A DNA stretch of 12,314 bases, from positions 1 to 12,314 of the forward strand of contig CAZFBD010000096.1 of assembly GCA_964517125.1 (NCBI GenBank). Direction: 5' to 3'. Within the stretch, counting starts at the first letter, position 1. Every line of letters starts with the position of its first letter. This DNA comes from SHLQ01 sp964517125. GTDB lineage: Bacteria; Actinomycetota; Acidimicrobiia; Acidimicrobiales; SHLQ01. A program made the position numbers and the translations under genes. The notes under the pieces were generated by a model, which was given only the letters and a program-made list of their open reading frames with translations, was not told where the DNA came from and searched no databases. Below are positions 6,206 to 12,314 of this stretch, in pieces.

Positions 6206-7128
6206 CCCAGCAACTCGAAGAGCGCCAAAAAGAAGGTGTCTTCGGGGTAGTGGGTGACCACGTTTGCGTTGGGTGTTCCCTGCGCGAATCCATAGTGGTC
6301 CACGATCATCGTGCCTCGCATGGGATCGGGGCCGATGGCGATGTCGACGGCCAGGTACTCCATCGTCGCTGGTGCAGGATCGATGGCGTGGGCCATGGCG
6401 ATCGGGTCGGGGAAGTCGGGGCCCTTGAGTCGTGTCTCCTCCCAGGCGTACTGGGCCAGCGTGGCTTGAATATCGATGCTGAAGTTGGCCGGCACCGTGT
6501 CCAACGCCCGGATCTCTGCCCGACGTTCCTCGGTGACAACCGCCGAGGTGATGCTGATGTCCCAGCCAACGAGTTCAAGGGGCATTCCTGAGCGCAGGAC
6601 CACGCGCACGGCTTCGGGATCGACCCAGAAATTGAACTCGGCGGTGGGGGTGATGTTGCCCGGACCATGCTCGCCGGTCCCGCCCATGATGACGACCCGG
6701 TGGACCTTCTCGGCGATGTCTGGTGCCCACAGCAGGGCGATCGCCAGGTTCGTGAGTGGACCGATTGCCACGAGGGTGATCTCGTCCGGATGCGCTCGAA
6801 TGGTGTCGACGATGACCTGGGGTCCCCAGCCCGCGGCCGGCGTGCGCCCGTGCAGCGGCAGGCCGATGTCTCCCATGCCGTCGACGCCGTGCACTTCCTG
6901 GGCTGTCTGCAGGTCCCGCGCCATGGGTGCCGGGGCGCCGGCGTACACGGGCGTGTCTGCGCCGCACAGTTCCACGGTGTAGAGCGCGTTCTGTACCGCC
7001 TGGTCGAGGGGCACGTTTCCGGCCACGACCGTGAAGCCGAGCACGTCGATCTCGGGATGGGCGAGGGCCATGCACATGGCGACCGCGTCATCGCTCGCAG
7101 TGTCGGTATCGATCAGAAATTTGCGCAT
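6202..7128 (-). CDS. Nucleoside hydrolase (IUNH family) lacking the usual histidine
   Basis: Hydrolyses the N-glycosidic bond of nucleosides to free base and ribose, normally in the cytoplasm for salvage. At 308 residues it has the family's length. The N-terminal DTDTASDDA (D7, D9, D13, D14) is the signature calcium- and ribose-binding loop, followed by GNVPLDQAVQNAL (38-49), HGVDGMGD (80-87), IGPLTNLAIAL and EFNFWVDPEA (164-173). D241 in PDPIAM is the expected last calcium ligand. Classical inosine-uridine enzymes read HDP at this point, with the His acting as acid for the leaving base; here it is P240-D241-P242. Substrate choice or mechanism may therefore differ. ATG 7128 gives the typical MRKFLIDTD start; a 17-residue upstream extension would run into the ilvD start. 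It is divergent from ilvD across 50 bases. Confidence 0.9.
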   Translation of the reverse strand: MRKFLIDTDTASDDAVAMCMALAHPEIDVLGFTVVAGNVPLDQAVQNALYTVELCGADTPVYAGAPAPMARDLQTAQEVHGVDGMGDIGLPLHGRTPAAGWGPQVIVDTIRAHPDEITLVAIGPLTNLAIALLWAPDIAEKVHRVVIMGGTGEHGPGNITPTAEFNFWVDPEAVRVVLRSGMPLELVGWDISITSAVVTEERRAEIRALDTVPANFSIDIQATLAQYAWEETRLKGPDFPDPIAMAHAIDPAPATMEYLAVDIAIGPDPMRGTMIVDHYGFAQGTPNANVVTHYPEDTFFLALFELLG

Positions 7129-7133
7129 GCCGC

Positions 7134-7139
7134 AGGCTA
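7134..7139 (-). promoter_or_regulatory. Candidate -10 box of the nucleoside hydrolase gene (leaderless)
   Basis: On the minus strand TAGCCT lies 5 bases before the ATG, which places the transcript start at or next to the start codon. No good ribosome binding site lies at normal distance (GAGG is 16 bases away), supporting a leaderless mRNA. No clear -35 was seen. Confidence 0.45.
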
Positions 7140-7166
7140 GCTTTCCTCGCAATCGGGCGTCCGCTC

Positions 7167-7172
7167 TAGACT
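7167..7172 (+). promoter_or_regulatory. Candidate -10 box of ilvD (leaderless)
   Basis: TAGACT fits TANNNT and is followed by GTTGCA and then the ATG at 7179, so transcription would begin at the A of the start codon. The bases before the ATG lack a Shine-Dalgarno sequence. No convincing -35 hexamer lies upstream. Confidence 0.5.
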
Positions 7173-7178
7173 GTTGCA

Positions 7179-9032
7179 ATGGCCAACTATCGCTCGCACG
7201 AATCCACGTCCGGTCGCAACATGGCTGGTGCCCGCGCCCTCTGGCGTGCCACTGGCATGACCGACGAAGACTTCGACAACAAGCCCATCATTGCGGTCGC
7301 CAACTCGTTCACACAGTTCGTGCCCGGCCACGTGCACCTGAAGGACATGGGTCAGCTCGTGGCCCGCGAGATCGAGGCATCCGGGGGAGTGGCGAAGGAG
7401 TTCAACACCATTGCCGTGGACGACGGAATCGCCATGGGTCACTCCGGCATGCTCTACAGCCTCCCGAGCCGCGACCTCATTGCCGACTCGGTCGAATACA
7501 TGGTCAACGGCCACAAGGCCGACGCCCTGGTCTGCATCAGCAACTGCGACAAGATCACTCCTGGCATGCTCATGGCCGCCATGCGCCTCAACATCCCGGC
7601 CGTGTTCGTGTCGGGCGGCCCCATGGAGGCCGGCAAGACCAAGCTTGCTGGCGAAGAGGTGAAGGTCGATCTCATCGACGCCATGATGAAGGCCGGCGAC
7701 AAAAACGTGTCCGACGAGGATGTCGAGCGGATCGAACGTTCTGCGTGCCCCACCTGTGGTTCGTGCTCGGGCATGTTCACCGCCAACTCCATGAACTGCC
7801 TCACCGAAGCGTTGGGCCTTTCACTGCCAGGCAACGGCACCACGCTTGCCACCCACGCCGATCGTGAACGGCTGTTCCTCGAAGCCGGTCGCCTCATCGT
7901 CGACATCGCCAAGAAGTACTACGTGAAGGAAGACGATTCCGTTCTACCCCGTTCGGTTGGCTCGAAGACGGCGTTCATGAACGCCATGGCCCTCGACATC
8001 GCCATGGGCGGGTCGACGAACACCATCCTCCATCTCCTCGCTGCTGCCGAGGAAGGCGGAGTCGACTTCACGATGTCCGACATCGATGAGCTCAGCCGTC
8101 GTGTCCCCAACCTGTGCAAGGTCGCTCCGGCGGTGAACGAGTATCACGTCGAAGATGTGCACCGCGCCGGTGGCGTTCCCGCGATCATGGGGGAGCTTGC
8201 ACGCGGAGGGATCATCGAAACCTCCACTCCGCTCATCCACGCTGCCAACTGGGACGACGCACTTGCTCAGTGGGACATCGCCCTCGATCCCTCCGAAGAG
8301 GTCAAGACCTTCTTCCGTGCTGGTCCCGCCGGTATCCCCACCCAGGTGGCCTTCAGTCAGGCCACCCGCTGGGACTCGCTCGACGACGATCGTGAGAACG
8401 GTTGCATCCGCTCGGCCGAGCACGCGTACTCCTCCGAGGGAGGTCTGGCCGTGCTCTTCGGCAACATCGCCGAAGACGGTTGCATCGTGAAGACCGCAGG
8501 GGTCGACGAATCCATCTGGACCTTCAGCGGTCCGGCCCGCGTCTACGAGTCGCAGGAGGCAGCCCTCGACGGCGTTCTCGAAGAGGTCGAATCGGGCGAT
8601 GTCGTGATCGTTCGCTACGAAGGCCCGAAGGGCGGCCCCGGGATGCAGGAGATGTTGTACCCGACCACCTACATCAAGAGCCGCGGCCTCGGTAAAGAGT
8701 GCGCATTGCTCACCGATGGACGGTTCTCTGGCGGCACCAGTGGCCTGTCGATCGGTCACGCGTCGCCCGAGGCGGCCGAGGGCGGGCTCATCGGTCTCGT
8801 GGAAGACGGCGACATCATCGAGATCGACATTCCCAACCGCTCGATCAACCTGAAGGTCGACGACGCCACGCTCGATGCGCGGCGTGAAGCGCAGCTCGCC
8901 CGAGGCCACGACGCATGGACGCCAGCGAACCGCGACCGGCAAGTGAGCCAGGCGTTGCAGGCGTTCGCCGCCATGACGACGTCCGCTTCTCGCGGTGCGG
9001 TGCGCGACGTGAGTCAACTGCGGCGCGGCTGA
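7179..9032 (+). CDS. ilvD: Dihydroxy-acid dehydratase
   Basis: Dehydrates 2,3-dihydroxy-isovalerate and 2,3-dihydroxy-3-methylvalerate to the 2-oxoacids that become valine, isoleucine, leucine and pantothenate; cytoplasmic iron-sulfur enzyme. The 617 residues match the long (E. coli-type, about 616) form rather than the shorter form near 575 found in mycobacteria. Hallmarks are SNCDKITPGM (121-130) with cluster cysteine C123, D124 and K125 at the magnesium site, VDDGIAMGHSGM (80-91), and CPTCGSCSGMFTANSMNC (190-207) with C190, C193 and C196. The C-terminal GRFSGGTSGLSIGH and SPEA motifs are also present. ATG 7179 matches the family start (MANYRSHESTSGRNMAGARA). No other isoleucine/valine pathway gene is nearby. 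The ureohydrolase follows after 7 bases and probably shares the transcript. Confidence 0.97.
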   Translation: MANYRSHESTSGRNMAGARALWRATGMTDEDFDNKPIIAVANSFTQFVPGHVHLKDMGQLVAREIEASGGVAKEFNTIAVDDGIAMGHSGMLYSLPSRDLIADSVEYMVNGHKADALVCISNCDKITPGMLMAAMRLNIPAVFVSGGPMEAGKTKLAGEEVKVDLIDAMMKAGDKNVSDEDVERIERSACPTCGSCSGMFTANSMNCLTEALGLSLPGNGTTLATHADRERLFLEAGRLIVDIAKKYYVKEDDSVLPRSVGSKTAFMNAMALDIAMGGSTNTILHLLAAAEEGGVDFTMSDIDELSRRVPNLCKVAPAVNEYHVEDVHRAGGVPAIMGELARGGIIETSTPLIHAANWDDALAQWDIALDPSEEVKTFFRAGPAGIPTQVAFSQATRWDSLDDDRENGCIRSAEHAYSSEGGLAVLFGNIAEDGCIVKTAGVDESIWTFSGPARVYESQEAALDGVLEEVESGDVVIVRYEGPKGGPGMQEMLYPTTYIKSRGLGKECALLTDGRFSGGTSGLSIGHASPEAAEGGLIGLVEDGDIIEIDIPNRSINLKVDDATLDARREAQLARGHDAWTPANRDRQVSQALQAFAAMTTSASRGAVRDVSQLRRG

Positions 9033-9039
9033 GGAACGA

Positions 9040-9846
9040 GTGACGAAGCCGCAGCTTCTGGGAATTCCGTACGACGCGAGCTCATCGTTTCTTCGCGGTC
9101 CCGCTGCTGCGCCGGCGGTCGTACGCGAGGCGCTGCATTGTGGTTCCGCCAACTACACGACCGAACTCGGAACCCAGGTGGACCCTGACCTGTGGATCGA
9201 CCTCGGGGACCTGGCAAACGTCGACATCGCCGATCCGCCCGATGCGCACCGGCTCATCCGAGATCGAGTGGCCAAAGCGATCTCGCACGGAGCGCCACTC
9301 CTGAGCATCGGTGGAGACCACTTCGTCACCTGGCCCATCATCGATGCCTTCGCTGAGCGGTTCGCCGAGCTCACCATTGTGCACATTGACGCCCACCCCG
9401 ATCTCTACGACGAGCTCGACGGCGACCGTTGGTCCCACGCCTGCCCATTCGCCCGGATCATGGAAGCCGGCCTGGCAGATCGCCTCCTGCAGTTCGGTAT
9501 CCGCACGATCACACCGCACCAGCGGCAACAGGCCGACCGGTTCGGCGTCGAGGTGCATGAACTCCGCACCTGGGATGGCGAGGTTCCCGCCCTGAGCGGC
9601 CCGGTCTATGTGTCGATCGATGTCGACGGATTGGACCCCGCGTTCGCACCAGGGGTCAGCCACCACGAGCCGGGCGGCCTGACCATGCGCCAGGTCCTCA
9701 GCATCGTCCACCAGGTGCTCGGAGAGAACGTCGAACTCGTCGGGGCCGACGTGGTCGAGATCAACCCGCAGCGGGACATCCACGACATGACCGCAATGGT
9801 CGGCGCCAAACTCGTCCGCGAACTTCTCGGCGGCATGCTCCGCTGA
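9040..9846 (+). CDS. Arginase/agmatinase-family ureohydrolase
   Basis: A manganese enzyme that splits a guanidino compound into urea and an amine. All metal motifs are present: GGDH (H94), DAHPD (D117, H119, D121) and SIDVDGLDPAFAPG (D194, D196), with H133 in WSHACPF where the catalytic histidine is expected. The segment GVSHHEPGGLTMR and the end ADVVEINPQRDIHDMTAMVGAKLVRELL closely resemble plant arginases, which themselves sit near agmatinases, so the substrate (arginine, agmatine or another guanidine) cannot be fixed from sequence. The 268 residues are somewhat short for the family, mostly at the N-terminus. GTG 9040 is preceded by GAGGA (9031-9035), which overlaps the ilvD stop, and lies 7 bases after that gene, implying coupling. 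Ureases or transporters are not in view. Confidence 0.92.
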   Translation: MTKPQLLGIPYDASSSFLRGPAAAPAVVREALHCGSANYTTELGTQVDPDLWIDLGDLANVDIADPPDAHRLIRDRVAKAISHGAPLLSIGGDHFVTWPIIDAFAERFAELTIVHIDAHPDLYDELDGDRWSHACPFARIMEAGLADRLLQFGIRTITPHQRQQADRFGVEVHELRTWDGEVPALSGPVYVSIDVDGLDPAFAPGVSHHEPGGLTMRQVLSIVHQVLGENVELVGADVVEINPQRDIHDMTAMVGAKLVRELLGGMLR

Positions 9847-9906
9847 CCCAGATCGGAAGAACGGAATAGCGCCAATCTGCTCATCCAGCACCGCGACCGG
9901 AATCGG

Positions 9907-9912
9907 TACGAT
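9907..9912 (+). promoter_or_regulatory. Candidate -10 box upstream of the fructokinase gene
   Basis: TACGAT fits TANNNT and would start transcription near 9919, leaving a short leader with GAGAGGG (9928-9934) 7 bases before ATG 9942. Just upstream, ACCG (9896-9899) and CGGT (9904-9907) form a small inverted repeat that could be part of an operator, but it is too short to trust. No -35 was found. Confidence 0.35.
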
Positions 9913-9941
9913 TGGATCTCACCGAATGAGAGGGCTCGTCA

Positions 9942-10799
9942 ATGACCTATGCCGCGGTTGAAGCTGGCGGAACGAAGTTCCGGGCAGCGATTGTGGACGA
10001 CGACATGGCGGTGGTCGATGAAGCGTGGATTCCGACCACGACGCCCGACGAAACCCTGACCAGTGTGGAAGCGTTCTTCGCCGGTCAGGCGCCCACAACC
10101 GCGCTGGGAATCGCCTCGTTCGGTCCGCTCGTCGTGGACCGCGACGCCGCCAACTTTGGCGCCGTCGCTGCCACCCCAAAGCCCGGATGGGCGGGTGCTC
10201 CGCTGCTTGAGCGCCTGGCCCGAACGCTGGGTGTGCCCGCCGACATCCAGACCGACGTTGAGGCTGCCGCTGTGGCCGAATATCGAATGGGCGCAGGTCA
10301 GGGGCATCGCAGCGTGGGCTACGTCACCGTTGGTACGGGCATCGGCGCCGCGCTGGCCGTCGACGGCGTGCCGTTCCGCGGTCGCAACCACACGGAACTG
10401 GGCCACATCCCTGTGCGCCGAGTCGAGGGTGATGTGTATGCAGGTCGGTGTCCCTTTCACGTCGACTGTCTCGAAGGAATGGCGTGCGGACCGGCCATCA
10501 GCGAGCGATGGAACGCCGATCCGGCCACGCTCGACGGCCGCGACGAGGTATGGGACATGGAGGCTGCCTACCTTGCGCAGCTGATCCGGGTCTACACCCT
10601 TGGTTTCGCGCCCGACATCGTGCTGTTCGGCGGGGGCGTTGGAACCCGGCCCGATATGGCCGATCGAATCTCCCGTGCATCGGTCGATGACCTCGCCGGC
10701 TACGCCGTCGATGGCCCGCCAATCGTTGCGACCGCTGGGCTCGGCGCCGATGCCGGCCTGATTGGCGCAGCGCTCATCGCTGCAGACCTGGCCTCGTAG
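9942..10799 (+). CDS. ROK-family fructokinase
   Basis: Phosphorylates a hexose, most likely fructose, with ATP in the cytoplasm. The N-terminus AAVEAGGTKFRAAIV (4-18) is the phosphate-1 motif of ROK kinases in the EAGGTK form typical of Bacillus YdhR-like fructokinases. D105 in TDVEAAAVAEY is the catalytic base, GTGIGAALAVDG (131-142) follows, and the zinc site is complete: H155 in ELGH, then C170, H173 and C176 in CPFHVDC. The sequence CLEGMACGPAISERW after it is also fructokinase-like. Length (285 residues) is normal; there is no N-terminal helix-turn-helix, so it is a kinase and not a ROK repressor. GAGAGGG 7 bases upstream supports ATG 9942. It ends 5 bases from the convergent polyol dehydrogenase gene, whose product from mannitol would be its substrate. 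Confidence 0.9.
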   Translation: MTYAAVEAGGTKFRAAIVDDDMAVVDEAWIPTTTPDETLTSVEAFFAGQAPTTALGIASFGPLVVDRDAANFGAVAATPKPGWAGAPLLERLARTLGVPADIQTDVEAAAVAEYRMGAGQGHRSVGYVTVGTGIGAALAVDGVPFRGRNHTELGHIPVRRVEGDVYAGRCPFHVDCLEGMACGPAISERWNADPATLDGRDEVWDMEAAYLAQLIRVYTLGFAPDIVLFGGGVGTRPDMADRISRASVDDLAGYAVDGPPIVATAGLGADAGLIGAALIAADLAS

Positions 10800-10804
10800 C
10801 CAGC

Positions 10805-12265
10805 TCAGGCGCTGACAGCGGCCTGAAGCGTTGGGCGCAGGCCATTCGAGCGGACGGCGTTGAGTGCTGCCTCGAACTGAGCCACGAACTCGGCGTTGTC
10901 GCGGATGCCGTCGAAGGTCGGTTCCAGCTCGAGGAATGCTGCGGGGTTCTCCTGCGAGGCGCGGGCGGCTGCCTGGGCCTGCTCGAGCATGGGGTCCGGG
11001 CCAACCTCGATGCGGTTGCCGGCGTCGCTGACGGCGAGGAGTGCTTGGCACCAGGTGGCCAGGAACAGTGCGGCGAGTTCGGTGGGGCCACCGTTGGCCA
11101 GGTGCGTGCGCAGGGTCGGGAGCACGAACTTGGGGATACGGCTGGTGCCGTCCATGGCGAGTCGGAGGATCTGGTCGCGGACCTGCGGGTTGGCGAACCG
11201 TTCCAGCAGAATCTCGATGTAGGCGTCGAAGTCCATGCCTTCAACCGGGTGGAGCGACGTCTTGGCTTCGCGGTCGAGGTAGGCGCGCACGAAGGCGAGC
11301 ACGTCGGGGTCGGCCATGCCATCGTGCACGAGCTCAATTTCGAACAGGTGCGCAGAAAATCCGAGCAGGGAGTGTCCGGCGTTCAGGAGCTGGAGTTTCA
11401 TGTGCTCGAATGGGCGGACGTCCTCGGTGATGATGATGTCCAGCTCTTCCCAAGGCGGGCGGGCCCCGGCGTAGTTGTCTTCGATGACCCACTGGATGAA
11501 TGGTTCACACACGACGGGCCAGTTGTCGGCAATACCGACGTTGTCGGCGAACCATTGGCGGTCGGCGTCGGTCGTGGCTGGCGTGATGCGGTCGACCATG
11601 GAGTTCGGGAAGGTCACATTGGCGTCGATCCACCCGGCGAGATCGGGGTTTGCGGCTGCTGCCATGGCCTTGGTGGCGAGCGAGGCGACGTCACCGTTGC
11701 CCATGACGTTGTCGCAGCTCATCACCGTGACGGGTCCGGCGCCGTCATGCATGCGCTTGGTGAGGCCGGCAATGATCGTGGCGAAGGCCGAGCCCGGCGC
11801 GGCGTTGGGGGAGTCGGGGTCGAACTGGCCGGTGGCGTCATCGACCGGGTAGCCGCCTTCGGTGACGGTCATGGACACGATCTGGGTCTGCGGCGCGGCG
11901 ATTGCGTCGATCAGCGCCTGGGCGTCGGGATGGGCGTGGATGTAGTCGACCATGGAACCGACGATGGTTGCGTCGTGACCCTTCTCGCTTCGTTCGACGA
12001 CGGTGAAGAGATGGTCCTGCGGAGCGAGGGCGGACGCCATGGCGGCATCGCCGGGCATGACACCACTGCCGACGATTGACCAGTCGGTGTGACCGGCACG
12101 ACAGAGCTGGTCGACATAGACGGCAAGGTGCGCCCGATGGAACCCGCCAACGCCAATGTGCACGATGGATGGCGTGAGCACTGATCGGTCGTACCTGGGT
12201 GCCTTCAGAGCGGCGTCCAGCTGCGCCAGTGCGGATTGGGTCAATTCTGCAGCAGTCGAGTCCAT
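10805..12265 (-). CDS. Mannitol 2-dehydrogenase family polyol/hexonate dehydrogenase
   Basis: A long-chain, zinc-independent NAD-dependent dehydrogenase of the mannitol dehydrogenase family, which oxidises mannitol to fructose or acts on related polyols and sugar acids (arabinitol, fructuronate). The N-terminal nucleotide-binding region carries VHIGVGGFHRAHLAVYVD (35-52). SCDNVMGNG (183-191) and FPNSMVDRITPAT (219-231) are family-typical, and the catalytic set appears as K290, N295 and H298 in MKLQLLNAGHS, with the spacing (+5, +8) known from Pseudomonas mannitol 2-dehydrogenase. At 486 residues the length fits mannitol dehydrogenase. The fructokinase facing it supports mannitol as substrate, though the neighbours do not prove it. 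ATG 12265 gives the expected short N-terminal lead. No polyol transporter lies next to it within the window. Confidence 0.88.
   Translation of the reverse strand: MDSTAAELTQSALAQLDAALKAPRYDRSVLTPSIVHIGVGGFHRAHLAVYVDQLCRAGHTDWSIVGSGVMPGDAAMASALAPQDHLFTVVERSEKGHDATIVGSMVDYIHAHPDAQALIDAIAAPQTQIVSMTVTEGGYPVDDATGQFDPDSPNAAPGSAFATIIAGLTKRMHDGAGPVTVMSCDNVMGNGDVASLATKAMAAAANPDLAGWIDANVTFPNSMVDRITPATTDADRQWFADNVGIADNWPVVCEPFIQWVIEDNYAGARPPWEELDIIITEDVRPFEHMKLQLLNAGHSLLGFSAHLFEIELVHDGMADPDVLAFVRAYLDREAKTSLHPVEGMDFDAYIEILLERFANPQVRDQILRLAMDGTSRIPKFVLPTLRTHLANGGPTELAALFLATWCQALLAVSDAGNRIEVGPDPMLEQAQAAARASQENPAAFLELEPTFDGIRDNAEFVAQFEAALNAVRSNGLRPTLQAAVSA
10806..10825. terminator. Candidate bidirectional hairpin at the fructokinase/polyol dehydrogenase junction
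   Basis: CAGGC-GCT (10806-10813) pairs with AGC-GCCTG (10817-10825) with a GAC loop and one bulged G at 10820. It begins 7 bases after the fructokinase stop and covers the end of the dehydrogenase gene. A second perfect 6-bp stem (GCAGCG/CGCTGC, 10767-10783) lies inside the fructokinase 3' end. With only 5 bases between the genes, any terminator must overlap coding sequence. Confidence 0.35.
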
Positions 12266-12273
12266 GCTGGCGG

Positions 12274-12279
12274 ATGGTA
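12274..12279 (-). promoter_or_regulatory. Candidate -10 box of the polyol dehydrogenase gene
   Basis: On the minus strand TACCAT ends 8 bases before the ATG at 12265, with no Shine-Dalgarno sequence between, so this transcript may also be leaderless. No -35 was recognised in the short upstream stretch that remains. The last 49 bases of the window hold no other feature I can see. Confidence 0.35.
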
Positions 12280-12314
12280 GAGGAGCCGAAACACAAGGGT
12301 TGATCCAACGGGGT

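Noticed and set aside
4805..6250. A 481-codon frame running through the N gap
   Set aside because: Only its middle part (from 5081) is real protease; before that it is a shadow of the upstream gene and after the Ns it is out of frame with the protease tail.
6250..7140. Plus-strand open frames opposite the nucleoside hydrolase
   Set aside because: They are antisense to a gene with clear catalytic motifs and show no domain of their own.
7944..9152. 402-codon open frame on the minus strand
   Set aside because: It lies antisense to ilvD, whose motifs are unmistakable; long antisense frames are expected in high-GC coding DNA and the translation shows no domain.
9850..9860. AGATCGGAAGA, matching the first 11 bases of a common Illumina adapter
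   Set aside because: The match ends there (the adapter continues GC, here AC) and normal intergenic sequence follows, so it is chance and not adapter contamination.
9939..11051. 370-codon open frame on the minus strand
   Set aside because: Runs antisense to the fructokinase gene and into the dehydrogenase gene; translation is Arg-rich and featureless.
11045..12079. 344-codon open frame on the plus strand
   Set aside because: Antisense to the polyol dehydrogenase gene; composition is Gly/Val/Arg-rich without recognisable motifs.
1..12314. Defence system, CRISPR array, prophage, insertion sequence or tRNA
   Set aside because: No repeats with spacers, transposase or phage motifs, cloverleaf-like segments or defence domains were seen on either strand; the genes are ordinary transport and metabolic ones.

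Overview
The window is high-GC, densely coded bacterial DNA. GTG starts, a Tat-type lipoprotein, start codons sitting directly behind -10-like hexamers (leaderless genes) and a U-tract-free hairpin terminator all fit an actinobacterium. The overall protein flavour suggests an Acidimicrobiia-like lineage from an environmental or metagenomic assembly, but this is inferred from style and no marker gene confirms it. A 100-N gap shows that the sequence is a scaffold.

Layout. (1) 1-545: 3' part of a LytTR-type response regulator. (2) 744-4551: a TRAP transporter operon in the order dctQ-dctM-dctP, closed by a strong UUCG-loop hairpin at 4573-4600. A 13-codon mini-ORF with a strong ribosome binding site overlaps the dctQ start. 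(3) 4617-6188: a small membrane protein of unknown function, a trypsin-like serine protease lipoprotein joined to it by an ATGA overlap, and a 70-residue membrane protein. The protease gene contains the N gap; the same 55 bases flank the gap on both sides, so the gap is most likely an assembly artefact and the gene intact. (4) 6202-7128, minus strand: a nucleoside hydrolase, divergent from (5) ilvD (dihydroxy-acid dehydratase, 7179-9032) and an arginase/agmatinase-family ureohydrolase (9040-9846). (6) 9942-10799: a ROK-family fructokinase, convergent with (7) a mannitol 2-dehydrogenase-family polyol dehydrogenase (10805-12265, minus strand).

How the genes fit together. The TRAP genes form one sodium-dependent uptake system, probably for an organic acid (the solute-binding protein looks like the TakP 2-oxoacid class). 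The polyol dehydrogenase and fructokinase together would turn mannitol into fructose and then fructose 6-phosphate. Nucleoside hydrolase and ureohydrolase are consistent with scavenging of nucleosides and nitrogen; ilvD serves valine, isoleucine and pantothenate synthesis. I see no mobile element, CRISPR array, tRNA, rRNA or defence locus, and no convincing sign of a wholly new system. The points most worth checking are the false gap, the mini-ORF before dctQ, the nucleoside hydrolase lacking the usual histidine, and the unknown protein/protease/small-membrane-protein cassette.
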